Source: Halomonas daqiaonensis (GTDB lineage Bacteria > Pseudomonadota > Gammaproteobacteria > Pseudomonadales > Halomonadaceae). From it: DNA of 64,000 nt. Under the pieces are notes generated by a model, which saw only the letters and a program-made list of their open reading frames with translations, ran no database searches and was not told the origin of the DNA. Below, one piece after another: positions 27,119 to 35,849 of this stretch. Within the stretch, counting starts at the first letter, position 1. Each line of letters starts with the position of its first letter. The stretch covers positions 1 to 64,000 of the forward strand of contig NZ_FOBC01000016.1 of NCBI RefSeq assembly GCF_900109725.1. The letters run 5' to 3'. Position numbers and translations under genes: made by a program.

Positions 27119-30055
27119 ATGAACAGAATCTACCAATCCATCTGGAACCAGAAAATCGGCACCTTTGTCGCGGTATCCGAGTTTGCAAAGCGGGGCGGCA
27201 GGAAAATTGCCAGGGGTAGCGGTAGCGTTTCAGCGAGTGGAGTCCGCTTCACACTGAAGCCGCTGATCGCGTCAATGCTCCTGGCGGTCACCGGCAACGC
27301 CTGGGCCCTGCCGGTGGGCGGCGAGGTGTCGGCTGGCAGTGCGACAATCGGTGGCGATGCGACCGTGATGGAAATCAAGCAATCCACCCAGAATGCCGCC
27401 ATCAACTGGCAGGCGTTTGATATTGCCTCGGGAGAAACGGTCAACTTTGCCCAGCCCAACAGCAGCGCAGTGGCGCTCAACCGGGTCCTGGGGTCAGATC
27501 CCTCGGCCATCATGGGCACGCTCACCGCGAACGGCAGCGTCTTCCTGATCAATCCGAACGGCGTGCTCTTCGGTCAGAATGCGTCGGTCAACGTCGGCGG
27601 CCTGGTGGCCTCGACATTGGCCATCAGCGACAGCGACTTCATGGCCGGTCGCTACAATTTCGCGGGCACGGGAGATGGCAGCATCGTCAACCAGGGCACG
27701 ATCAATGCCGACGGCGGTTATGTCGCCCTTCTCGGAGCCGATGTCAGTAACCAGGGCACCCTCCAGGCCAATCTTGGCACCGTGGCACTGGCGGCGGGTG
27801 ACGCCATCACCCTCGACGTGGCGGGCGACGGCTTGCTGAATGTGGCCGTCAACCAGGGCGCGCTGGATGCACTGGTGCAGAACGGTGGGATGATCCAGGC
27901 CGATGGCGGCAAGGTCCTGATGACCGCTCAGTCGGCGGGCGAGTTGTTCCAGTCAACGGTCAACAACACCGGGGAGATCCGCGCCCAGAGCATCGAAAAC
28001 CGCAATGGCACCATCATGCTGACGGGTGACATGCAGAGCGGCACCCTGAACCTTGGGGGCAGCCTTGATGTGTCCGGCTCCGAGGCCGGGGAAACCGGGG
28101 GTAGCGTCACCGCAACGGCCCATCATGTCGGCCTCTATGATGCGGTGGTTGATGCGTCCGGCGATGCCGGCGGTGGCAGCGTATTGATCGGCGGCGGCTA
28201 CCAGGGCAAGGATGCCGCTGTGCCGAACGCCAGCGCGACCTATATGAGCGCCGATTCAAGCATCTACGCCGACGCCATCACCACGGGTGACGGCGGCACG
28301 GCAGTGCTCTGGGCGGACGATTCGACGCGCGCCTACGGCAGCATCAGCGCGCGCGGCGGTGCGCAATCCGGTGACGGCGGCCTGATCGAGACCTCCGGTG
28401 GCTGGTTGGACGTCTCGGGTATCAGGATCGATACCCGCGCACCCAATGGAAGCCTGGGCATGTGGTTGCTCGACCCGGCGGATATCACCATCTCCGATGC
28501 GGCTACCTCGGGCGCGACCGAAACCGGCAATGTCTTCGCCCCGGATGACGGGGTCAATGCGGCCAATATCAATGTTGCCGATCTGGTCACCGGCCTGGGC
28601 AGCAGCAATATCACCGTGACGACGGAAAACAGCGGTGCCAGCGGTAGTGGCAATGGTGATATCACAGTTATGAACTTCGTCACCTGGGAAGACCCGACAA
28701 CGCTGACCTTCAATGCCGATCGCGACATCAACATCGACGCGGCGGTTACCGGTACTTTAGGTAGCCTGGTGGCAAATGCCGGGCGCGATGTAAACGTTGA
28801 CGCGGCCGTCACCACCACCACCGGCAACCTGAGTTTCATCGCCGACGATGACGTCAATATCAATGCGGCAACGACCATAACCACCGGCGACCTCACCGCG
28901 CTTGCCGGCCAAGATGTAAATGTAGGGGCAGCGATTTCGGTAACAACCGGTGATGTCATTCTGATTGCCGACAACGACGGTACCGGACCGGGCGCCATTC
29001 TCGGCGGCACCGTAGACATTACCTGTGCCGATTGCATCACCATCACTGACCCTGACAGCACCCTGGTCCTGCGTTTCAACCCCGAAAGTTATGCCACCAC
29101 AGAAGCCGAAATTCTCGCTTATGAGCTGGCCCTGGTTGACGCCGGCGGAAGCCTAGATGCCAAAGCATGGGTATTCGGGCAGGGTGAAGACAAGGTCTAC
29201 GACGGCTTGCGCGACGCGACCGTCAGTGGCTTCGAGCCCGATATCACCTCTGCGCAACCACCCGTTACGCTGGGTACGACAAGCAACGCTCTCTTCGATA
29301 CCAAGGATGTGGGCACCGAAAAACCGATTACCTATGAAACCAGCTTTAGCGACCCCGTGTATGATCTCTTTGCCCCCTACAATGACGACGGCACCCCGCC
29401 TGCGGCTGGAACCTATTTCACCCGGGCGGATATCACGCCGGCACCCCTGACCATCACGGCCAATGACGGCTCCAAGGTCTTCGGGGAAACCTACCCGCTG
29501 TCACGCCAGGCCTTTACCTCGGTCGGGCTGGTGAATGCAGAGACGGTGACCGGTGTCACCCTGACAAGCCCCGGGGCGGTCGCCACGGCCAGTGTGGATG
29601 GCAGCCCTTATGCGATTACTCCCGCGGATGCGACGGGTGGCACTTTCAGTCCAGGCAACTATAAAATCAATTACGTTAACGGCGCCCTCTTCGTTAGCTC
29701 CACTTCTGTCGGTCCGGGAGCAGCAACGCCCGTCTATCCGACTCCCGTCTACCGGACTCCCGTCTACCCGACGCCCGTCTACCCGACTTCCGGCTACCCT
29801 GATCCCGTCTATCCGACTCCCGGTTACCTGACGCCCGTCTACCTTGCTCCGGTGTATCCGACTTACGGCGACTCGGATCAGGAATCCACCACACAGACAA
29901 TGGAAGGGCTGGAGCTGACCTTCGCCACGGCCGCCATCACTATGCCGACATCGCAGTTGGACCGGGTAGATCTGCTACAGGAAGACGATCTCGTGACATC
30001 GCCCAGCGATGCCTATGTGGCGCCAGTTTATGCGCCCAAGCAGGACCGCTTCTGA
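27119..30055 (+). CDS. Two-partner secretion exoprotein (TpsA, filamentous-hemagglutinin type)
   Basis: This 978-residue exoprotein starts with an extended signal peptide (MNRIYQSIWNQKIGTFVAVS...) cut near A63 (NAWA/LPVGG). The TPS secretion domain follows, with INPNGVLFGQN (144-154), then Gly/Asn/Val-rich beta-helix repeats and a CADC cysteine pair (636-639). Further on are a YDG-type segment (KVYDGLRDATVSGF), an MBG-type segment (PLTITANDGSKVFGETYPL) and nine PVYPT-like pentapeptides (871-915). It ends PVYAPKQDRF. It is short for the family, whose members often exceed 2,000 residues. ATG 27119 is favoured by ESPR homology. Likely a surface adhesin; the target is unknown. Confidence 0.9.
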   Translation: MNRIYQSIWNQKIGTFVAVSEFAKRGGRKIARGSGSVSASGVRFTLKPLIASMLLAVTGNAWALPVGGEVSAGSATIGGDATVMEIKQSTQNAAINWQAFDIASGETVNFAQPNSSAVALNRVLGSDPSAIMGTLTANGSVFLINPNGVLFGQNASVNVGGLVASTLAISDSDFMAGRYNFAGTGDGSIVNQGTINADGGYVALLGADVSNQGTLQANLGTVALAAGDAITLDVAGDGLLNVAVNQGALDALVQNGGMIQADGGKVLMTAQSAGELFQSTVNNTGEIRAQSIENRNGTIMLTGDMQSGTLNLGGSLDVSGSEAGETGGSVTATAHHVGLYDAVVDASGDAGGGSVLIGGGYQGKDAAVPNASATYMSADSSIYADAITTGDGGTAVLWADDSTRAYGSISARGGAQSGDGGLIETSGGWLDVSGIRIDTRAPNGSLGMWLLDPADITISDAATSGATETGNVFAPDDGVNAANINVADLVTGLGSSNITVTTENSGASGSGNGDITVMNFVTWEDPTTLTFNADRDINIDAAVTGTLGSLVANAGRDVNVDAAVTTTTGNLSFIADDDVNINAATTITTGDLTALAGQDVNVGAAISVTTGDVILIADNDGTGPGAILGGTVDITCADCITITDPDSTLVLRFNPESYATTEAEILAYELALVDAGGSLDAKAWVFGQGEDKVYDGLRDATVSGFEPDITSAQPPVTLGTTSNALFDTKDVGTEKPITYETSFSDPVYDLFAPYNDDGTPPAAGTYFTRADITPAPLTITANDGSKVFGETYPLSRQAFTSVGLVNAETVTGVTLTSPGAVATASVDGSPYAITPADATGGTFSPGNYKINYVNGALFVSSTSVGPGAATPVYPTPVYRTPVYPTPVYPTSGYPDPVYPTPGYLTPVYLAPVYPTYGDSDQESTTQTMEGLELTFATAAITMPTSQLDRVDLLQEDDLVTSPSDAYVAPVYAPKQDRF
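29729..29863 (+). repeat. Nine 15-bp tandem repeats encoding PVYPT in tpsA
   Basis: Nine in-frame units resembling CCCGTCTACCCGACT follow one another. Most encode PVYPT, with variants PVYRT, SGYPD, PGYLT and PVYLA. They form a Pro/Tyr-rich spacer just before the C-terminal tail. Unit number could change by slippage without breaking the frame. Confidence 0.9.
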
Positions 30056-30084
30056 ACCTGAAACAGTGAGTGAGGCAAGCTGCT

Positions 30085-30107
30085 ACCAGCGCTGTCATGG
30101 CGCTGGT
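30085..30107 (+). other. Hairpin between tpsA and the L,D-transpeptidase gene
   Basis: ACCAGCGC (30085-30092) and GCGCTGGT (30100-30107) form a perfect 8-bp stem with a 7-nt loop in the 63-bp gap. There is no T-run, so it is more likely an mRNA-processing or attenuating element than a full terminator. Confidence 0.5.
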
Positions 30108-30118
30108 GGTAGTTCTGC

Positions 30119-30817
30119 ATGATGTCAAAACGGATCACCGCCTTTGGAGGCATGCCCTTGATTACCAGGAAAACACTATGTCTAGGGTGGCTGATCCTTG
30201 CCTTTATCGCCCCGCAAGTCGCTCAGGCAAATTCCTACGACCAGTTGGATTCAATATCTCGATACGCCCTCGAACATACATCGATTCAAGTGAATAACAC
30301 CATCAACTGGATCATGGACTCGCAGGATAATCTCGACATGCCGTTCATGATTATCGACAAGCAGGAGGCGAAGGTCTTCATGTTCGATGCACAAGGCCAG
30401 CTCCAGGGGGAGGCCTCCGCCTTGCTGGGTATGGCCGTGGGAGATGATTCCGTTCCAGGCATTGGTGAACGAGCCCTGGCTAGCATTCCGCCGGACGAGC
30501 GCACGACGCCGGCGGGCCGCTTCGTGTCCTCGCTGGGGCGCAACCTCAAGGGCGGCGAGATACTCTGGCTGGATTATGAAGACGCCCTTTCCCTTCACCC
30601 GGTCGTCGCCGGCACTCCCAGTGAGCGCCGGGAGGAGCGACTGGCGTCACCCGATGTACAGGACAAACGGATTTCCTATGGCTGCATCAATGTACCGAAA
30701 ACGTTCTATACCACCCTGGTAAGCCCGGCGTTCAAACACTCCAATGGCGTCGTCTATGTGCTGCCTGAAACTCGCTCGAATCATGCCGTCTTTGCCTCCT
30801 ACTACGAGGTAATGTGA
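30119..30817 (+). CDS. L,D-transpeptidase-like (YkuD) periplasmic protein in the TPS locus
   Basis: The 232-residue protein has a signal peptide (about 13-37, ending QVAQA/NS). Its catalytic part keeps the YkuD order: TTPAGRF (129-135), a conserved histidine in LSLHPVV (H160) and RISYGCINVP with the nucleophilic cysteine C189. YkuD enzymes cross-link peptidoglycan or attach proteins to it. The spacing fits a real but divergent L,D-transpeptidase; SYGCIN replaces the usual SHGCIR. It is the third gene after tpsB and tpsA on the same strand, 63 bp from tpsA. Start uncertain: ATGs at 30119, 30122 or 30152; the GGAGG at 30146 is too close to the last. Confidence 0.75.
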   Translation: MMSKRITAFGGMPLITRKTLCLGWLILAFIAPQVAQANSYDQLDSISRYALEHTSIQVNNTINWIMDSQDNLDMPFMIIDKQEAKVFMFDAQGQLQGEASALLGMAVGDDSVPGIGERALASIPPDERTTPAGRFVSSLGRNLKGGEILWLDYEDALSLHPVVAGTPSERREERLASPDVQDKRISYGCINVPKTFYTTLVSPAFKHSNGVVYVLPETRSNHAVFASYYEVM

Positions 30818-30984
30818 TCCGATCCTGGAAGAGGCAGCATATCGAGGGTGGATACCGCCATACAGGCTACCGAAGAGGGGTGAGTGACAGCCCTGCCCGC
30901 CGGCAGTAGGCTTGGCGAAACGAATGTGCCCAGTGTAACCGCTGCGGTGCCAGCCGCCGACCTCTCGGGAGTCACCGCCACGAC

Positions 30985-31785
30985 ATGGATGCCATCGCCC
31001 TGGGGCCCGTCCTGATCCCGCTACCCCGCCTCTATGCCTTTTTTGCCGCCTTGTTTCTGCTGGCTGCCAGCGCCTTCCTACTTGGCCTGCCCCGGGGCCG
31101 CCATGCCCGCTGGTTCAACGGCCTGCTGCTGGCCTGGCTGATCGGCGCCCGCCTGGGGCATGGTCTGATGAATCTGGACGCCTATGCCGAGGCACCGCTG
31201 GACATCTTCAAGCTCTGGCAGCCCGGCTACCATGGCCTCTGGGGGCTGCTGGCCGCGCTGGGCTGGACCGCCTGGTCGCTGCGCGACCGGCTGGGGGCGA
31301 TGCTGGGCGGCATGGGACTGGTGCTGGGTGCCTCGCTGCTGTGGCTGACGCTGGTCACCCTGGCCCCGCTAAGTGATGGCATGGCGCTGCGCGAGTTGCC
31401 CGACCTCGCCCTGGAGAACCTCGAGGGCGAGGAGATCAACCTGCAGTCGCTGTCCGATGAACGGGTGGTGGTCAACCTCTGGGCCACCTGGTGCCCGCCC
31501 TGCCTTCGCGAGATGCCGCTGCTGGCCGAGGCCGACGCCCGCGAAGGTGTCACCGTGGTGATCGTCAACCAGGGCGAGGAACTGCTTCAGGTGGTGCGCT
31601 ATCTCGACGAGCAGGGGCTCGATTTCGATCATGCCCTGCTCGACCCGCGCCAGCGGCTGATGGTGCTTGCCGAGTCGCCGGGCCTGCCCACCACCCTGCT
31701 GTTCGACGACGAGGGCCGCGCCCTGGAGCAGCATGTGGGGGAGCTCACCCGCGCCCAACTCTCGACATGGCTGGACGATCGCTGA
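30985..31785 (+). CDS. Membrane-anchored TlpA-like thioredoxin with an Lgt-like N-terminal domain
   Basis: The C-terminal half (about 135-266) is a periplasmic-facing thioredoxin fold of the TlpA/ResA type with WCPPC (C170, C173) and the cis-proline in GLPTTLL. The N-terminal half (1-125) has about four membrane spans that read like a shortened prolipoprotein diacylglyceryl transferase: IGARLGHGLMN, then PLDIFKLWQPGYHGLWGLLA. Key catalytic residues of Lgt beyond this core are not evident, so it is unlikely to be a transferase. The protein probably reduces disulfides or delivers electrons at the inner membrane. It is followed by rapA after 114 bp. Confidence 0.85.
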   Translation: MDAIALGPVLIPLPRLYAFFAALFLLAASAFLLGLPRGRHARWFNGLLLAWLIGARLGHGLMNLDAYAEAPLDIFKLWQPGYHGLWGLLAALGWTAWSLRDRLGAMLGGMGLVLGASLLWLTLVTLAPLSDGMALRELPDLALENLEGEEINLQSLSDERVVVNLWATWCPPCLREMPLLAEADAREGVTVVIVNQGEELLQVVRYLDEQGLDFDHALLDPRQRLMVLAESPGLPTTLLFDDEGRALEQHVGELTRAQLSTWLDDR

Positions 31786-31899
31786 CCGACACGAGTGCTT
31801 AAGCCGCGCCGGGCTTTGCTGTAAGATACCGCGCCCTGTCGCCGCCGGGCCGGGTGTGGCCAGCGGCACCGAACCGATCCCAAGCATCCCCGAGGCACC

Positions 31900-34848
31900 A
31901 TGAGCGACTTCTCTCCCGGCCAGCGCTGGATCAGCGACGGCGAGGCCGAACTCGGCCTGGGCACCATCCTCAACGTCGATGCCCGCAGCGTCACCGTGCT
32001 CTTCGGCGCCAGCCAGGAAACCCGCACCTACAGCAGCCGCAATGCTCCCCTGACCCGGGTGGCCTTCGGCAGCGGCGATCGCATCGAGTCCGCCGAAGGC
32101 TGGCAGATGACCGTCGACGACAGCAAGGAGGTCGGCGGCCTGATCGTCTACATCGGCGAGGATGAGACCGGAGAGCTGTGCGAGCTTCCCGAGGCGCGGC
32201 TCGCCGACAGCATGCAGTTCGATCAGGCCCGAGACCGCCTGCTCACCGGCCAGGTCGATCGCAACGACTGGTTCGACCTGCGCTTTCGCACCCTGCACCA
32301 CTTCCATCGCATCGAGCAGAACCCGGCGCTCGGCCTGGCCGGCCCGCGCATCGACCTGATCCCTCACCAGCTCTACATCGCCGACGAGGTGGCCAGGCGC
32401 CACGCGCCGCGGGTGCTGCTGGCCGACGAGGTAGGGCTGGGCAAGACCATCGAGGCGGGACTGATCCTGCATCGCCTGCTACTCACCGGCCGCGCCGAGC
32501 GAGCGCTGATCCTGGTGCCGGCGAGTCTGACCCACCAGTGGCTGGTGGAGCTGCTGCGCCGCTTCGCCCTCGAGGTCACCCTGCTCGACGAGCAACAGAG
32601 CGAGGCCCATGGCGAGACCAACCCCTTCGAGGCCGGCCAACTGGTGCTGGCCAGTCAGGACTGGCTGTTTGCCAACCCCCAGCGCCAGCAGCAAGCTCAG
32701 GCCTGCGACTGGGACTTGCTGATCGTCGACGAGGCCCACCACCTGGACTGGCGCCCGGAGCAGAGCGGCCCCGGCTATGCCTCCGTGGGGCGCCTGGCTT
32801 CCCAGACGCCCGGCATCCTGCTGCTCACCGCCACCCCGGAGCAGATGGGCCTCACCAGCCACTTCGCCCGACTGCGCCTGCTCGACCCCGACCGCTACCA
32901 CAGCCTCGAGGCCTTCCGCGAGGAGGAGCAGCACTATGTGGAGGTCGCCGAGGCGATCGATGCCCTGGAGCGCCTGCCGGGAGAGGACACCGACCGCTCG
33001 CGGGTCGCCGCGGTGATCGCCGAAGCCGACAGCCTGGCCCTGCTCGATACCCTGGCCGACCCCGAGCGCGGCGACGACCAGCACGCCGCCGCACGAGACC
33101 AGCTACGCGACCAGCTGCTGGACCGCCACGGCACCGGCCGGGTGATGTTCCGCAATAGTCGTCGTCATGTGGGCGGCTTTCCTGAGCGCCGCTTGCATAT
33201 CGCCGAGCTCGAGGCGCCCTCCTCCTATCGCCGGGTACTGCGCCGGCTGGAGCGCGACGAGGACTACCTGGACGAGCTACTGATCGAGACCGGGATGGGC
33301 CATCCCGAGGTGTTGATCTATCCGGACGCCATGTACCGAGTGCTGACCGTCGATCCTCTCAACACCGAGCCCTGGTGGCAGTTCGATCCACGCGTGACCT
33401 GGCTGCTGGAGCGCCTCGCCGACGATGGCGAGGGCGGCTTCGCCGATGACAAGGTGCTGGTGATCGCCCATGACCGCCAGACCGCCCTGGGCCTGGCCGA
33501 GGGGCTGCGGGTCCTCGGCGGCTACCAGGCCCCGGTGTTCCACGAGGGACTCTCGCTGGTGGAGCGCGATCGCGCCGCGGCGGCCTTCGCCGACCCGGAG
33601 GAGGGCTGTCAGGTGCTGGTCTGCTCGGAGATCGGCTCCGAAGGGCGCAACTTCCAGTTCTGCCGCCATCTGGTGATGTTCGACCTGCCGCTGCACCCCG
33701 ACCAGTTGGAGCAGCGCATCGGCAGGCTCGACCGCATCGGCCAGCGCCACGCCATCGAGATGCATGTGCCGGTGTTCACCGGCAGCCCCGGCGAGAAGCT
33801 GCTGCGCTGGTACCACCAGGGCATGGACGCCTTCAACACGCCCCATGGCCTGGGCAGCGAGATCCATGCCGCCTTCGGCGACGCCTTGGCCGAGAGCCTG
33901 CTCGACGACGAGAGCCTCGAGGAGGTCATCGCGGAGACCCGGGCGCTGTTCGAGGTGCGCCTGGCCGAGCGCGACGCCGGCCGCAACCGACTGCTCGAGC
34001 TCAACGCCTGCCGCCACGATCGGGCCGATGCGGTCATCGAGGCGATCCGCGAGCTCGACGCCGACAAGGCCCTGACCCGCTACCTGGACCAGGCGCTGGA
34101 TATCTTCGGCGTCGACAGCCAGGAGCTGGGCGGCGGCATCCTGCACCTGCAGCCGAGCCCACAGATGCTCGAGGGCCTACCCGGCCTGGTGAAGGGCGAG
34201 GAGGGCTTCTCGGCCACCTTCTCCCGCTCGCGGGCTCTGGCCCGAGACGACGTCCAGCGCCTCTCCTGGGAGCATCCGCTGCTGCGCGAGATGATGGGAC
34301 GTATCCTCGACGGCCCCATGGGCAATACCGCTCTGGCCCTGCTCAAGCACCCGGCGATTCCTGCCGGCCGCCTGATGGTCGAGCTGGTCTTTCGTACCCA
34401 CTGCCCGGCGCCGAAGCGCCTGCATCTCAACCGCTTCCTGCCGCCCACTGCAGTGCGGGTGTTGCTCGACGAGTCCGGCGCCAACCTGACCGCGAAGATC
34501 TCCTTCACCGGCCTTTCGAAGGCGGTGAAGAAGGTCAAGAAGGCGGTGGCCCGGGACCTGATCAAGAGCCGTCATGATCAACTGCGCGAGCTGCTCGACG
34601 GGGCCGAGGCAGAGGCCGAGCGGGAGCTGCCGAGCATCATCGAGGCCGCCCAGATGCGCATGCGCACGGAGCTGGATACCGAGCTAAGCCGACTCGAGGC
34701 GCTCTCGCGGCTCAACCCGGCGGTGCGCACCGACGAGCTTGAGGCGCTGCGCAACGAGCGCACCGAGCTGGACACCGCCATCGAGGGCGCTCGGCTGCGC
34801 CTGGACGCGGTACGGGTTATCGTGACGGTGGGAGAGGAAACCCGCTAA
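31900..34848 (+). CDS. rapA: RNA polymerase-associated ATPase RapA (HepA)
   Basis: RapA is a Swi2/Snf2-type translocase that recycles stalled RNA polymerase, notably at high salt. The 982-residue protein matches the family length. It has N-terminal Tudor-like domains (SPGQRWISDGEAELGLG), the ATPase with ADEVGLGKT (175-183) and DEAH (277-280), and the C-terminal helicase lobe with QRIGRLDRIGQ. The coding end overlaps the convergent epimerase gene by 4 bp. Confidence 0.96.
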   Translation: MSDFSPGQRWISDGEAELGLGTILNVDARSVTVLFGASQETRTYSSRNAPLTRVAFGSGDRIESAEGWQMTVDDSKEVGGLIVYIGEDETGELCELPEARLADSMQFDQARDRLLTGQVDRNDWFDLRFRTLHHFHRIEQNPALGLAGPRIDLIPHQLYIADEVARRHAPRVLLADEVGLGKTIEAGLILHRLLLTGRAERALILVPASLTHQWLVELLRRFALEVTLLDEQQSEAHGETNPFEAGQLVLASQDWLFANPQRQQQAQACDWDLLIVDEAHHLDWRPEQSGPGYASVGRLASQTPGILLLTATPEQMGLTSHFARLRLLDPDRYHSLEAFREEEQHYVEVAEAIDALERLPGEDTDRSRVAAVIAEADSLALLDTLADPERGDDQHAAARDQLRDQLLDRHGTGRVMFRNSRRHVGGFPERRLHIAELEAPSSYRRVLRRLERDEDYLDELLIETGMGHPEVLIYPDAMYRVLTVDPLNTEPWWQFDPRVTWLLERLADDGEGGFADDKVLVIAHDRQTALGLAEGLRVLGGYQAPVFHEGLSLVERDRAAAAFADPEEGCQVLVCSEIGSEGRNFQFCRHLVMFDLPLHPDQLEQRIGRLDRIGQRHAIEMHVPVFTGSPGEKLLRWYHQGMDAFNTPHGLGSEIHAAFGDALAESLLDDESLEEVIAETRALFEVRLAERDAGRNRLLELNACRHDRADAVIEAIRELDADKALTRYLDQALDIFGVDSQELGGGILHLQPSPQMLEGLPGLVKGEEGFSATFSRSRALARDDVQRLSWEHPLLREMMGRILDGPMGNTALALLKHPAIPAGRLMVELVFRTHCPAPKRLHLNRFLPPTAVRVLLDESGANLTAKISFTGLSKAVKKVKKAVARDLIKSRHDQLRELLDGAEAEAERELPSIIEAAQMRMRTELDTELSRLEALSRLNPAVRTDELEALRNERTELDTAIEGARLRLDAVRVIVTVGEETR

Positions 34849-35750
34849 CTCAGGATATCGGCCAGGGCGGCTTCCAGGGTCTCGAACTTGAACTCGAAAC
34901 CGGCCTCGAGCAACCGGGCCGGGCGCATGTCGGCGCCGGTGAGCAGTAGCCGCGACATCTCGCCGAAGGCGGTCTCGAGGGCAATGGCCGGCACCGGCAT
35001 CAGGGCGGGGCGCCCCAGCTGCTTCGCCAGGGTGCGGGTGAACTCGGCGTTGGTGACGGGATGGGGCGCACTGCCGTTGAAGGGGCCTTCCAGATCGTCA
35101 CGTTCAAGCAGGAACATAATCGCCCTGACCAGGTCCTCACGGTGGACCCAAGGCATGAACTGTTTGCCGTCGCCGAAGCGACCGCCCAGCCCCATCTTGA
35201 AGGGCGGGAGCATCTTCTGCAGGCTACCGCCGCCGACATCGAGCACCAGGCCGATGCGCACCACCGCCACGCGGACGCCGAAGTCCGTCGCCTTGCGGGC
35301 GGTGTCTTCCCAGCGCTTGCAGAGGCGGTGGGCAAACTCGTCGTGAGGCGGCGTCTCTTCGGTGACCTCATGATCGCCCTGGTCGCCGTAGTAGCCCATG
35401 GCCGAGGCCGAAACCATCACCTGCGGCGTGCGGCCCTGGCTGGCCTGAAGCTGCTCGCAGAGCACCACCAGGTCCCGAGTGATGTTGACTCGGGAGTCGA
35501 TCAGACGCTTCTTCTGGTCATCGCTCCAGCGCTTAGCGGCTATCGGCTCGCCGGCCAGGTTGACGATGGCATCCGGCGGGGTGTCGACGAAATCCAGCAC
35601 CGAACGACGAATGTCGCTGCCCTCAGGGAGGCGGTCGCGAACCTGCTCCGGCTCCCGCGACACCACCAGCACGCGATGCCCGGCCTCCTTCAGTCGACGG
35701 CAGAGCCGCTGCCCGACGAAACCACTGCCGCCTGTGATCAGCACTCGCAT
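34845..35750 (-). CDS. TIGR01777 family NAD-dependent epimerase (YfcH-like)
   Basis: This 301-residue short-chain dehydrogenase-like protein has the Rossmann motif TGGSGFVGQRL (6-16). Its middle and C-terminal parts are typical of TIGR01777/SDR39U proteins (VNLAGEPIAAKRW, SASAMGYYGDQG, PWVHREDLVRA, GPFNGSAPHPVTNAEF). The reaction is unknown. It is convergent with rapA and divergent from the photolyase-type cluster, with 99 bp between starts. That gap carries TATACA/TGTACA half-sites, so it may share regulation with the cluster. Confidence 0.92.
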   Translation of the reverse strand: MRVLITGGSGFVGQRLCRRLKEAGHRVLVVSREPEQVRDRLPEGSDIRRSVLDFVDTPPDAIVNLAGEPIAAKRWSDDQKKRLIDSRVNITRDLVVLCEQLQASQGRTPQVMVSASAMGYYGDQGDHEVTEETPPHDEFAHRLCKRWEDTARKATDFGVRVAVVRIGLVLDVGGGSLQKMLPPFKMGLGGRFGDGKQFMPWVHREDLVRAIMFLLERDDLEGPFNGSAPHPVTNAEFTRTLAKQLGRPALMPVPAIALETAFGEMSRLLLTGADMRPARLLEAGFEFKFETLEAALADILS

Positions 35751-35792
35751 CCGGAATCCCTCCCCATGCCATTAAGACAAGCCACCGTGAGT

Positions 35793-35809
35793 TATACAGC
35801 CGTTGTACA
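35793..35809. promoter_or_regulatory. TATACA-N5-TGTACA site, possible LitR-type operator
   Basis: TATACA (35793-35798) and TGTACA (35804-35809) are direct half-sites with a 5-bp spacer, located in the 99-bp divergent promoter. T(G/A)TACA half-sites are recalled for LitR/CarH-family light regulators, and a LitR-like gene lies 1.2 kb away. The second half-site overlaps a plausible -35 (TTGTAC). The assignment is inference. Confidence 0.5.
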
Positions 35810-35849
35810 CTTCTGCTAGTCTAGCCATGAAAGCCGTTGACTGCACGAG

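Noticed and set aside
29729..29863. CRISPR or phase-variation tract in tpsA
   Set aside because: The 15-bp units have no spacers and keep the frame, so they are protein repeats that cannot switch the gene off.
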